From positions 1,736,001 through 1,800,000 of the forward strand of contig CP099424.1 in the NCBI GenBank assembly GCA_024114885.1: a stretch of DNA of 64,000 nucleotides, read 5' to 3'. Source of the stretch: Septoria linicola (lineage: Eukaryota; Ascomycota; Dothideomycetes; Mycosphaerellales; Mycosphaerellaceae). Below the pieces are notes generated by a model that searched no databases, was not told where the DNA came from, and saw only the letters and a program-made list of their open reading frames with translations. Shown one piece after another: positions 50,096-62,284 of this stretch. Position numbers and translations under genes: made by a program. Position 1 is the first letter of the stretch. The number at the start of each line of letters is the position of its first letter.

Positions 50096-51034
50096 ATCGT
50101 TGTCTAGTAGAAGAAATAAAGTAAAAGTAGATAGTAGCTTTACTAGAGATCTTCGAATTTACTTATTAAGTAGGTTAGATAAGCTACTATCTAGTATTTC
50201 AGGCTAGCTAATAGATACTAATTCACTTATAGAGCTCGTTCGAAGGTGTTCTAAGAGTGTATTATACTCTCCTTAATTAGGTTTTTAAATAAAATATAGT
50301 TATCGTTTAAAACGATAACTAAAAAACAAAGGTCTAAAATTTTATTAGCTATCTAAAGGTAAACGTTAAACTTTTCTTTATAATACTAGAGCTATATTAA
50401 TTGTACCTAATAAGCGAAGGTATGTCGTATCGTATAGTTCGACCGTTTATAGCTAGGCGCGTCTATCTCGCTTATTTAGATAATTCGCTAAGTAACTATA
50501 GTAGTATAATATTATATTAGCCTATACTATATACTAGGTCTAGGGCCTTAGACGTAATTAGTGTCCTTAGCTAAACGATTAGCGTCTAACGCCGTACTAG
50601 AGCTTATTCTAAGCGATCTATATACTAGGGGATACGAGATTACCTAGACGAGTCTAGCCTATCCTATAGCCTCTACGCTATCCGAACGAGGGCGTTTTTA
50701 TACTAAACCGAGGTCTAATCGAAGACTATTATAGGTATAGAGACCTTGAGTGAATCTCCGATATAGTAAGTCGCCTTACTATCTATCTAATAATTACTAA
50801 ATAGATCTATACTAAAAGGTACTAGAGGTTTATAACTTTTCTAGATTAGAGCGATATCTATATTCTAGGAGCTTCTACGTTACTATAGCCCTTTAAGTCG
50901 CCTCTTACGTAGGCTTCTTTAGGCCTCTTATTAATATTTATAGTATATTAGTTCTCGCTTTAAGGCTACCTTCTACCCTCCGCGCTTCTAGTTCTAGTAT
51001 AAGAGAGAAGAGATAGCCTTACCTTCGGCTCTAT

Positions 51035-51225
51035 TAATAGATAATAACTACTCTAATACTAACCTCCTAGGTAGGTATAAGAGTAGTCGCTATAGAACAA
51101 GACCTATTTAGATAGTAATAGTCTTGTAATACGTTAATTAAATAGTAGTAACGAGCTTAAAATAGTAGCCCTAGGACTAAGAGCCTTATACTAGAACCGT
51201 AGGATATTAAATTAATTAAGTAGAG
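51035..51225 (-). repeat. Gypsy-A2 5' LTR, inner part
   Basis: First 191 bases (on the + strand) of the 280-bp LTR, ending TAGAG at the Copia-2 insertion. The rest of the LTR follows the second TAGAG at 57523-57527 and ends at 57616. Confidence 0.9.
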
Positions 51226-51502
51226 TATTAAGAATATATCCTAGATAGTTAGTCTAGATATAGACATCTAAGCATAGTTCTAGATACCTAAGGCATCTAC
51301 CTAAGGCTTAGTAAGAGGTATATCTTGCTTCTCTTTCTTCTCTTCTTAGATAACTAACTTAATTAACTTTGTATTTAGTTCCTAGCATATTACTACTATA
51401 CTATATATATAAGTTAGTTCAAGATTAATCCCCTATTCTTCTTTACTACGCTATACCCTTCTTAATATTATATAGTATATAATACGCCCTCTACTTTTAA
51501 TA
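51226..51502 (+). repeat. Copia-2 5' LTR
   Basis: TATTAAGAAT...CTTTTAATA, followed by the primer-binding site at 51503-51518. Confidence 0.93.
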
Positions 51503-51929
51503 GGTTATAAGCCCGGGTTTATATACTAAATAGGAGCAACCTATGTTAGTATAGGTTACTTATATCCCTTATAGTTTATAGAAAACATTTAGGGCCTAGA
51601 AGTTTCCCTAACTATATTACTAACAAAGCTAGTTTATACCTAGTAGTATATAAGTTAGTAAAGATCTCTATAAGATAGTAGTATGTTTCTACTTTATTAA
51701 TACCTACCTAGTTCTCTACTATTGTACCTAGTATTACTAGAGTTAGAAGAGGCTACCTAGCCTTCCTACTACCTAGTAGTAGAAACTCTACTAAAAGAGA
51801 AAGATCTAAGTCTTAGTAATTTCCTAAATACGAGGAATCTCTATCTCTTAGAGCTAGTCTCTCTACTATAAGAAATTACTCTTCTCTAGAATCCTTAGCT
51901 AGTCTAAAGTATTCTACTAATTATTTATT

Positions 51930-54900
51930 CTATTTACCTATTTCTATAATAGACTAAAAGGATAAGAAGAGCTAAAGGATTCTAATCCTAGACAGAACTA
52001 ACTAGAAGAGATAGTTTAAGCTATAGATAGATAAGCTAGAAGGGAAGGACTAGTTCTAGGCAATTAGCTAACTAATTATTAGAGGGAACCTATATATAGT
52101 TTAGTAGAACACTAGTCTCTAGATATATATTACTTAGAATTAACACTTCTTAAAAGATAATATAGTATATAGGTTTAGTATTAGATATAGTATTAGTAAA
52201 GATAATAAGATAGAGCTAGAGATATAGTATATTACTATACTAGTAGCTAAGATATAAGTAATTCTCTAGAATAAGTATAATAGAGTCCTAAAGTCCTATA
52301 CTATAGGTCTAATTAAGTAGTTTATTATATTTAGGATATTATCTAATAAGATAATTAGAGAAGTATAGAGATACCTTAGAGGCCTAGGTAAGTAGATTAC
52401 TAAGATTAATCCTTAGGAAGCCTACTACTAGAGCTAAGAGAAAAGGCTAAAACATCTCCTATAGTCTCTACCTATATTATACTAAATAGCTAAAGATACT
52501 ATTATAACCTAACTATCCTTAGATATAGATACTATTCTCCTTCTACTTAAGTCCTAAGAGGTAAAAGATAATCTAGACAAGATAGATATAGGTTTAGCTA
52601 TATTCTATTCTAGGTAGCCCTACTAAGGAAAGTCCCTACTAATATACTAGCTCTATAAGAAAGGTAAGTACTAGTTAAAAGATTGTCCTAACCTCTCTAC
52701 TACTAAGAAACTATCCTAGTAGAGAAATAGTACTAAGAACTAGAAGGACCCTTAAGGATTATCTCTTAGAGGGACGGTTAGAAGATCCCTTTTACTAAGG
52801 AATACTAGATATATTAAGAAAGCTATCTATAAGTTATTATTATATAATAAGCTAAAGAAGGTTATCTAGAGAATAGGCAAGTAGCTTTAAAGGATAGAAA
52901 AGTCTAGAAAGCTTCTAAAGAAAGGATTTTCAGCCTAGGAGTCTAGTTCTAGTTCTAATTCTAGAACTTACTCTAGTTCTAGAAGTAATAATAATTCCCT
53001 ATTAGAAGATAATAACTAAGATAAGTTAGCCTATTCTATAATTAAGGCTAAAGGCAAGTTATTACTCTAAGAATAGCTCTTAGATTCCTATACCTTATCC
53101 TATATAACTAACTAACTATCCTTCTTTAGATTAGTAAAACTACTAAGGAAGAAAGTATAGATTAAGGTAGGAGGAGGATACCTATATATAACCTACTCTA
53201 GACTAGTATAGATAAAGGGAATCTTAGAAGGAGAAGTTCTACTTAATAAAGTACTATTTGTTCTTAATCTTAGAGTAAATCTTATATTATAGGATTAGTT
53301 TAGTAAGTAATTTAGAGTCTAGAAGCCTAATTTCACTCTCACCTCCCTAGATAGCTAAATAGTTATAAAGACTAAGCTAGTTAGAGGTATTCTATTTATT
53401 AGTAAGATATTACCTCTCCTATAGGAAAAGTTATATTACTTACTATATAATCCTATAGAGGTTAATAATACCTATACTACCCTATTAGAGAAGGATCTAA
53501 AATAGTAGGAGCTATAGTATAGAAGATTTATATACTTTAGAAGAGGGTTACTCTTAAACCTTTATAAAGTTACTAACCTAAAGGAAAGAATTCTAATTCC
53601 TAACTAGGAAGAGTATAAGTATAAGATCTATATAATAGGTAAGATAAAGAAATACCTAGGTAAGTCTATTAAGAGAAGACCTGAAAGATTAGCTCTTATA
53701 TTAGTAGATATCTATAGACTATTACTATTATTAGTAAAAGGTTTTATATAGTAGCTTAAGATTATTAATAACTTCTTAAGAAAGAAATAAGTATTTCTAC
53801 TTAAGGCTAGATTAGATATACTAACTACTCTTTAGAACTAGAGGATTAAGGTAGAAAGGTAGTTAGTAGTACTCCTTAAGTCTATAAAGGCTAATAATAC
53901 TAGAGAGATTACTACTTTAATTAAATAGTAGGAGAAGAACTTTAGAATTATCCTTAAGCTAACTAAGGCCTATAATTTACTCTAGAATAGAGTAGTTAAA
54001 AGGTCTATCTAAATATTAGAGGCCTCTATTAGAGTAATACTTAAAGAAAGTAAGATACCTATTAAGTTTTAGCTAGAAGCTCTTAAAGTATAGGTATATA
54101 TAAGGAACAAGCTCCTAAATAGACCTAATATTAAAAGATTCAAGCTCTTACCTAATAAAGCTTTTAATAGAATCAAACTAATAGTCTCCTACCTTAAAGT
54201 ATAGGGATATAGAGCTATAGTATATATAGATATAAGAGTATAGCCTTAGTAGGTAAGGAGTAATAAACTAATAAATAGAGAAAAGGATACTATATTTATT
54301 AGATACTATAATAATATAGTAAAGGTATAGAAGTTCTAGGAGCTAGATATAAAGGCTATTAAGTAGTATACTAATATAATCTTCTTTAAAGATAAGCTAG
54401 GTAGAGAATTAGACTTAAATATTAAGATTAAGAATCTCTCTAGTTTAGCTCTAGAAAGAAGACCTATTAGAAGGCTAAGAACTATTAGCTAGCCTACTCT
54501 ATAAGCTAGTAGGAGTACTCTAGGTGCTCCTAGTCTAGGCTAGTAGAAGCCTCCTCTCTCTTAGCTATTAGTATAGGTTTAGGAAGGAAAGAAACTCTTT
54601 ATATAACTTCTACCTCTACTAGAAGATATAGGAGAGTATAGAAAATTCCTAGACTAAAAGAAAGTTAAAAAAGAATCTAAGAATTCTACCTAAGAAACTA
54701 TAGAGATAGATTAGGAGTAGATAGCTCTAAGGTAAATCCTTAGAAAGAGGAAAGTATCTTAAAAACTTAATAGATTTAACTAGAAGCTAAAGCTAATTAG
54801 GCTTAAGCTAGATTAGAATAGTTAGCTAGATAAGGAAATACTCCTAGAGTATTAGGCTTTTTTCTTAGCTATAAGCTCTATTAACCTAGGTATCCTATAG

Positions 54901-56650
54901 GACCTAGAATTCTTAGAGGAAGTTAAAGAGATTATATTCTTAGCTACTAAAGAAGTAGGAATATATAAATAGGAGGTTCTAATCCTAAGAAACTATAAAA
55001 AAGTAGTAAGTAATCCTAAGTAGAGTTATCTCTAGTAAGAAGCTATTTAGAAGGAGCTAGATATACTTATAAGTAATAATACCTAGACTATAGTAGTCCT
55101 ACTAAAAGGAGCTAACTTAGTTACCTTAAGATAGGTCTTTAATATTAAGAGGAAGCTTAGTAGAGCTACTAAAAAGTTCAAAGTAAGACTAGTTATAAGA
55201 GGGTTCTCCTAAAAGTATAGAGTAGACTATATAGAAACTTTTATCTCTATAGTTAGGTAGGATACTCTAAGAGGATTTATAGCTATAGTCTATAAGAAGG
55301 ACCTAGTTCTATACTAAGTAGATATAAACAATATATTTATAGAGAGTACTCTATATAAGGACATTTATATAATCCTACTACTAGGTATTAACCTACTAAC
55401 TAGTATAGTCTTATAAGTTCTAAGGAGTCTCTATAGGCTAAAGTAAGCTATAAGAGACTAGAATTAGCTATATATATTAAAGCTAAAAGGAATAGGATTC
55501 AAATAATTAGAAGTAGACCTATGTCTTCTAATCTATAAGAAAAGGAAAGACCTAATAATCCTAATTTATATTAATAATATACCTATTACTATAGAGAGAC
55601 TAGAAGATATCCTCTAGTTTAAAGACTAACTTAGTAAGGTCTTTAAGATCAAAGATCTTAGAGAGCTAGATAAGATTCTTAGAATAAGACTAATAAGAAA
55701 TAGATAGTAAGGCTAGCTAAAACTTAACTAGAAACATTATATCTAAGAGAACCTAGCTAAGATAGGAATAGGCTAAGAAACTATATTACTAACTCTTTTA
55801 CTAATAGACAGCTATAAAAGTCTAAAGCCTACTAGACTAAATAATAAAAGGTATAATAAATAGGAGTACTAATCTATTATTAGAATATAGATATAGCTTA
55901 TAACTATTATAAGACTAGATATTTTATTTGCCCTTAGAAGATTAAGCTCCTATATTAGTAATCTAATAGTAGGATATATAAAGGCTCTAAAGAAGCTAAC
56001 TAGATACCTAAGATCAAACCTAGACCTTAGTCTAAGATACTTAAGAAATAGTTAAGGCTATCTTACTAGATATATAGACTCTAACTATATAATAGACAAG
56101 ACTAATAGAGTCTTAATCCTTAAATATGTCTTCTTCCTTTATAGTATACTAATCTCCTAGATAAGTAAGAAGTAAAAATCTATAGCTATATCTATAATAG
56201 AAGCTAAATATATAGCTATAGGAGTATATATAAAATAGTTATAGTTCCTTAGTACTCTTTTAAGAGAGCTTAGATACCTAGAGTTAGTAGGAGAATATTC
56301 TTACTAACTAAGGATCCTTAGTAACTAGGAAACTATTACTAGAATTAGGCTAATTTAGCTAGAAGATAATAACTAAGCTACTCTTACTCTAGTTAAGGAC
56401 TTATATATTTATAATAAGTCTAAACATATTAATATCTTATATAATGCTATAAGAAAGCTCTAGTAGAATAGACTTATCTCTATAGAATATATAAATATAA
56501 AAGAGATAGTAGTAGATAGTCTTACTAAGCTAAAGAATAGACTATAGTTTTAGGAGTTTGTAAGGTAGCTCTACCTTATATAAGAGATATATAAAAGATA
56601 ACTCTAAGCCTTAGAGTTAAACTAAGAGGAGTCTAAAAGAAAGATTTTAG
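51930..56650 (+). pseudogene. pol: Copia-2 gag-pol
   Basis: Aligns without large gaps with Copia-1 30600-35326: zinc knuckle region, protease, integrase, reverse transcriptase (YINNIPIT-like box near 55575) and RNase H. Many more stops, and the final TGA has become TAA. Confidence 0.85.
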
Positions 56651-57245
56651 TTACTTAACTCCTCCTTAGTTAGACTTTATAAAGTCTTAAATACTCTTAC
56701 TAATATTAGACCTATTACTAACTATAATATTACTATATAGTACCTAGCTAAACTAGATACCTCCTAAGGCTAAGTACTAGTTAATATTAAAGACCTCCTC
56801 TATAGTAGCTATTATCTCTTCTACTAGTATATAGTTACTCTACTCCCTAGCTTAATATAAGATCTCTATAGCTAAGAATAGTATACTCTAAAGGCTATTA
56901 GGGAACTAAGAAGCTATATAAAATATAACTAAGTAAAGAACTAGGCTATAAGGAATCTAGGGAGCTATTAGAATTAGCTATAAGAAAGGATAGGGGTAAC
57001 TTACTAGATAGTCTATATCCTAAACAATCTACTCCTATATAAGAGAGGAGGAAGATCTTATAGAAGGTATTTCTTTTACCTTTTTATAGGAGATAGTAGT
57101 ATAGAAAGTTTATTAGATTAATAGTTAGTACTATCTAGTTATTAGTCTAAAAAGTAAGTACTTAATAACTAATTAAGATTAGGACTAGTATTTAAGTACT
57201 ATAGATAATCTATAGAAAGATCTAACTATATAGTATAAGTAGGAG

Positions 57246-57522
57246 TATTAAGAATATATCCTAGATAGTTAGTCTAGATATAGATATCTAAGTATAGTTC
57301 TAGATACCTAAGGTATCTACCTAAGGCTTAGTAAGAGGTATATCTTGCTTCTCTTTCTTCTCTTCTTAGATAACTAACTTAATTAACTTTGTATTTAGTT
57401 CCTAGTATATTACTACTATACTATATATATAAGTTAGTTCAAGATTAATCCCCTATTCTTCTTTACTACGCTATACCCTCCTTAATATTATATAGTATAT
57501 AACACGCCCTCTACTTTTAATA
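57246..57522 (+). repeat. Copia-2 3' LTR
   Basis: 277 bp, followed by TAGAG and then the remaining outer part of the Gypsy-A2 5' LTR (to 57616). Confidence 0.93.
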
Positions 57523-60190
57523 TAGAGTAAATATTTTTATCTTAGAAACGAGCTACTACCTTACTTTTATACTAAAAGTACTAAGCACGGTATATAGGTA
57601 GGCCTTTACCTTACTACTAGACTCTCGACTATAGCTTCGAGTAAAGTCTCTTCCTTATTAAATATATATTGTTTATTAAATATACTATAGGTAAGCTTCG
57701 CGTTTTGTCTCTACTATATAGATATAGTAGGTATAGAGAATCTATAGGTATTCTAATCGTAGTTAGTAGGAATTAGCTATCTAAGATACTCGATAAGGAT
57801 TAAGAAGTAATTAACGAAGGAGGGCTTCTAGCTAAGAATATTACGTAGTATAGCCTAGTATTCTATCTAAAAGATATCGTAGAGTATAGGTAAAACGCTA
57901 TTAGTAATATACGACTATAGTTAATTAGTATATAGTTAGTAAATATAGTCGGCGCTTAAGATAGCTAGTAGATATACCTTGACTTAGGCTTCTAGTACTA
58001 ATGTCTAAAGTAAGATAGCTAGACCTCGAAGCTATAGTATCGTAAAAGGAGAGCTCTATATTATATTAGTAGATAGGAGTTTCTAATAGATAGGAAGACT
58101 TACGCTATCGCTATATACTTATATAGCTATAAGTTTATCTAGCGCCTTGATCTTAGACTAGAACTCGCCGATTACCTTATACTAGTATTAATAAGTCGCT
58201 CTACTATAGTTAGTAGAGCCTAGCGTACTAGTAGATAGCTTAATAGCGCGCTTAGCCTAAATGTCCTTCTCTTAAGATAAGCTTAGTAGGTTATCGATAA
58301 TAACGTTTATAGAGTTTCTCTTTAACTTAGAAGGATCTAATAGTACCTAAACTTATATACTACTATCTTCCTTTTCGAATTCTTCTAATATACTCTCTTT
58401 TCTCTTAATCTCTCTATATAGAAGGCGAAGCTTAATATACTAACCTTCTTTATCTTCCTAAGCGAGCTCTTTAGAAGATTTCTTTTCCTCTACCTTCTTA
58501 AGAGCCTTCCTCTCTCTATATAATATTAGCGCTAACTATATACGCCGACTACGTTTACTAACTATATATATAATAGTATAATAGAGACTTACTATTATTT
58601 AGTAAAGCTTACCTTATAGACTAGTTTCTATTAATTAATATACGTCTTCTACGCGTCTTTATCGAGGCTGTCCTACCCTAGTAGTATAGCTATTTACTTT
58701 ACCTTAAAACGACTAAAAGCTTAATTCTTTACTTTACGTTTTTAGTCTACTTTAGCCCTATCTTCGTCTATAGCTTAAGTACGTACGCGGTCGCGTAGTA
58801 TATTTAGATTAATCGAGTAGTCTTTAATATCCTTTCTTATTATAGTAAGTCTTATACGTTTCGTCTCGAGTTTAGGAAGAGACTCTACCTTACGCTTCTA
58901 ACGTACTATTTCTAAGATAATTAGTATTAAAAGTATCGCGTTCGATAGCTATAACGGTTACCTACTAAATAGTAGTAGAATTAGGTAGGTTAGATAAGCG
59001 ATAGTAATATATAACGAATTTAGTTATAAGTATAGGTAGTTAGAAAGCGAGGTTTAGAATTTATAGAAAGTAGAGAAATCTAGAGTCTAAAGGCTAACTA
59101 AGTAGGAGTAATATTAAGGTAGGTCCGCTCCTAGATACTTTAATATAGCTTTTTAGATAATATTAGTTATCGGCATATATAGTCGGCACTTTACTATTAG
59201 ATTATATTATAGTATAGGCTAATATATCTACTAAGTCTGCCTATTCTAGATCTCTATAGTATATCTACTAGATAGAAGAAAGATTACTTTAAAAAGAGAG
59301 GTATAGGCTAATTATATAAGACTAATAGTAGATTATAGAGACCTAGCTTTTATTCTAGAAAGGATATCTTAACTTCTTAAGAAGTACTTACTTATTTATA
59401 CTTACCTTTTCTACTATATATAACCTTATATATTAGCTAGAGATATTATAATTTTAGGTATTATATTAAGAACTATCCTATCGATCTATAGACTAGGTTT
59501 AAAACTCTTTAAGCTACTTAATAAGTTAATAGGCTTAATAGATTACTAAAATAGTATAAATCCTAAGAATCCTATAGTATATATTAATAGAATAAATATT
59601 TAGTTTTAAGATATTTTAAGGCCTAATAACGAGATACTACTATTAAGTCTATTATAGAGAAAGTTTTTCTTTAGATTTAGAAGATTCTACTAATCTTTTA
59701 GAACTAGCCTTTTTAATTAGTCTTAGAAAAGAGAGAGAGTATTACTACTTTATATTTATATATTTTATATATCTAGTATATATAGTAAAAATATTCTCTT
59801 CTATAGTATTATAGATAATTTATTATTAATAGAATAGGCCTTAGTTTAGTATAACTTAGAACTAATAGCTTATTTTTTAATTATTCTATACTAATATCTA
59901 ATTATATAGATCTAGTAAACTAATATCGACTATAACTATGCTCTAGTTCTACGCTTCTAGAATTAATCAAGATAAGATTTATAGTCGGTAATCGTAGTCG
60001 GTAGTAGTTTTCCTAGTATAGTACCTTCCTATTTAGGTATAGACGTAGGATCTAGTAAGTTTCTTAGTATCTCTTTAGACTCGAGGTTCTATAGCTTATA
60101 GTATCTTAGTAAGTTTTAGTATCTTTCTAACTATCTACTTCTTCTTTCTTTACTTCCTTCCTCCTATCTCTACTCTTTCCTTTATTTCTT

Positions 60191-60841
60191 ATACTATTCT
60201 TCGATTACGACGCTCTATATAGGAGCGATAATTAAGTATCGATCTCTTTAAGTCCTCCTTAGCGTTTACGATTATATAGTCTACTAAAAGTAGCTATTCT
60301 AGAGAGTACTACTTAGAAGCCTATTAAGCCTTAGAAGAAGGTTATTATAGTAAAAACGAACACTCGTTAGAAGCGTATACCTCGTAATAGTAGGTAGAAA
60401 CGTCGTATTCTTAAGTTAGGTACTATTACGCTTTACTAGATTAAGAAATTATAGAGTATAATAGAACTATATATCTAACGCCTCCTATTCTAGTAGCTTA
60501 TCTATAAGATCGTTCTTACTTTTAGTAGTAGGCTACGCTATTAATTAGTAGCCTTAGAATACTTCTAAGAGGTAGCTAAAACGTTCCTTACTACTAAATT
60601 TAAGATATCTAATCTCCTAGCTATCTATATAAAGCGAGTTATACTATAGGCTAAGGATCTATAGCTATACTATCGTATTCGTATAAGGTTTACTAGCTAG
60701 GACAGTAGTATAGTTTAGTAGAAGCGTAAGTCCGCTAACTATAGATACTAACTATATTTCTAACCTATTATCTTAGTAGATATATAGCGAGTTCTTCTAG
60801 AGAATAGAGAGGTCGTTAGTACCTTAGGCTTTAGACTCTAA
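60191..60841 (+). pseudogene. X2', right-arm H3-like gene
   Basis: 651 bp, the same length as X2, with the same exon/intron structure (intron 60726-60776, 51 nt). Start ATA, stop TAA. KKVIIVKTNT, FLTTKFKISNLLAIYIKRV and KDL-LYYRIRIR are readable. It keeps KRV where X2 has KQV, so each arm preserves residues lost in the other. More RIP stops than X2. Confidence 0.8.
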
Positions 60842-60938
60842 ATTCTAGCTCTATATTAAAACCTTATAATTTTAACCTTATAACTATAACTCTAAACAAA
60901 TATAATATTATTAATATTCTATCGCGTTCTCGTACGAT

Positions 60939-61828
60939 ATAGTACTTCTAGTTAACTACGACTTCTTTAATCGTCTCGTATAAGACGCTACTATACTTAC
61001 GCCTAAATAACGCGCTCTTACTAATTAAGTATCGCGTTCTCCTACTCTATTAGTATAAATTCAAATAGAGAGAGCTAGCGACTAGCCTTAAGGATAGGCT
61101 AATAATCTAATTCTTATCGATATATAAGATAGTAATAATAAAGATAATAATAAATACGCGCCTAAAGAAGAGGATAATAAAGACGCGTCTAAAGAAGAGA
61201 ATAATAAGCCTCCTACTATAAATAGGCCTACTACTAGTAGGAAGGGCCTTAGTAGAAAGTAGCCTATTACGTAAAAAGCGCCTTATAAGATAGTAACGAA
61301 GAAGAAGAGAAGAGCTAGTCTAAAACTTACTATAAAGAAGAAATCCTATATTCTAAAAGTATAGTCGAATACTTAGAACGTAGCGCGAGCTAGTAGGCTT
61401 TCTAAGAAGGCTCTAGTAGTAAAGAGAGTAAGGAAGCCTTATCGCTATAAGCTAGATAGTAAGTTAAAACGTAGTTAGTAAACGTAGTTAGTATACTAAT
61501 CTACTATAGTTTTAGCCTTATAAGAGATTCGTATATTTTAGAGGACTAGGGATCTACTTATTAGTAAGCTTCTCTTCTAGCGACTAGTAAGAGAGGTCGC
61601 TTATAGCTTTAAGTAGAATCTACGCTTTTAGGCTACTATACTAGAAGCGTTATAAGAGATAGTAGAGCTCTATTTAATAAAGGTTTTTAAGAGTATATAT
61701 CCTTCTATATTACTATTTAGTAGCTTATACTAACTTATATAGGTACTAACCTCTACGCTATCTATATAAAGCGAGTTACGATCTAGTAGAAGGATATATA
61801 GCTCGTTTAGAGAATACTTCGTATATAG
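60939..61828 (+). pseudogene. X1', right-arm H3-like gene
   Basis: Spliced length 789 nt (introns 61459-61509 and 61693-61742), 15 nt shorter than X1 because of a difference in the tail repeat units. KAPYKIVTKKKRR, LISKLLF-RLVREV, TNLYAIYIKRVTI and KDI-LV-RIL are readable. Presence in both arms with different mutations shows that the genes were in the element before the arms diverged. Confidence 0.82.
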
Positions 61829-62274
61829 AGCGTTATAGATAATAAGGGTTATTTAAAGTAGTATAGTACTACGTATTATATTTAGCGTAAGGAATAGCGT
61901 TTAGGCTACTTCGAGATACCTAGCTACGTAGTAGAAGCGTAGTATTAAATTATATTATAACTATAGCGAACGATATAAGATTACTTTCTACTTTTATATT
62001 ATAAAACCTTCGTTTCCTCTTATCCCTATAGTTAGTATATATAGTCGGCGCCTATTATCCTTTTCACGTGCTTAGATACTTAAAATATATAGATTTTAGT
62101 ATACCTATACCTATACTCCTATAGGTACCTACGTAGGTATACGCTCTAATCTATATTTTCTAGTTATAAGTACTACCTATTAAGCTTTAGTAGGTTACCT
62201 CTCTAACCTATATCGATTACTAAGAATATAGGTTTAGACCTAACTCTACCTATACTAACCTATTCTAACGTCTA

Positions 62275-62284
62275 GTTTAAATTA
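62275..62284. repeat. Target-site duplication of the hAT block, right copy
   Basis: GTTTAAATTA after the outer terminus ...CTATTCTAACGTCTA. The interrupted A3 pol follows with TAGAGGCGAATAC, matching A1 CGAGGGCGAATAC. Confidence 0.85.

Larger units (their letters stand above)
51226..57522 (+). mobile_element. Copia-2, complete but strongly RIP-mutated Ty1/Copia element
   Basis: Same family as Copia-1 (6,297 bp), LTRs 51226-51502 and 57246-57522 (277 bp each), flanked by TAGAG (51221-51225, 57523-57527). Nearly all CpA/TpG that survive in Copia-1 are TpA here, although it sits inside an element that is itself inside the arm carrying Copia-1. Confidence 0.95.
38062..57616 (-). mobile_element. 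Gypsy-A2, Ty3/Gypsy element with Copia-2 in its 5' LTR
   Basis: Same family and layout as A1 (offset about 34.7 kb). 3' LTR 38062-38341 on the left; the 5' LTR is split into 51035-51225 and 57528-57616 (plus the TAGAG duplication) by Copia-2. Flanked by CTAG at 38058-38061 and 57617-57620. RIP is heavier than in A1. Confidence 0.93.
37900..58930 (-). pseudogene. Right-arm copy of gene Y, interrupted by Gypsy-A2
   Basis: 3' part 37900-38061 and 5' part 57621 to about 58930, the reverse complement of Y. A2 inserted in the last exon; the left arm shows the empty site near 24113-24119 (AGTCTAGTTTAAG). Both 13-bp-repeat introns can still be found (near 57940 and 58535) but their TAGTCGG units are partly decayed. 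Confidence 0.65.
19424..62276. mobile_element. Composite of two inverted hAT elements with later insertions
   Basis: A 42.9 kb block bounded by one target duplication. The left arm, 19424-27614, is the reverse complement of the right arm, 28260-62276, once Copia-1 and Gypsy-A2 are removed (8.19 kb against about 8.15 kb). Both outer ends are therefore the same hAT terminus, and the other termini face each other in the middle. This implies insertion as a palindromic dimer, or formation of the second arm after insertion. Confidence 0.85.
28260..62276 (-). mobile_element. hAT element, right arm (inverted), split by Copia-1 and Gypsy-A2
   Basis: Reverse complement of 19424-27614 in three pieces: 28260-29894, 36199-38061 and 57621-62276. 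It lacks the inner ~80 bp of terminus present in the left arm. It is visibly more RIP-mutated than the left arm: most CpA/TpG surviving there are TpA here. Confidence 0.88.
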
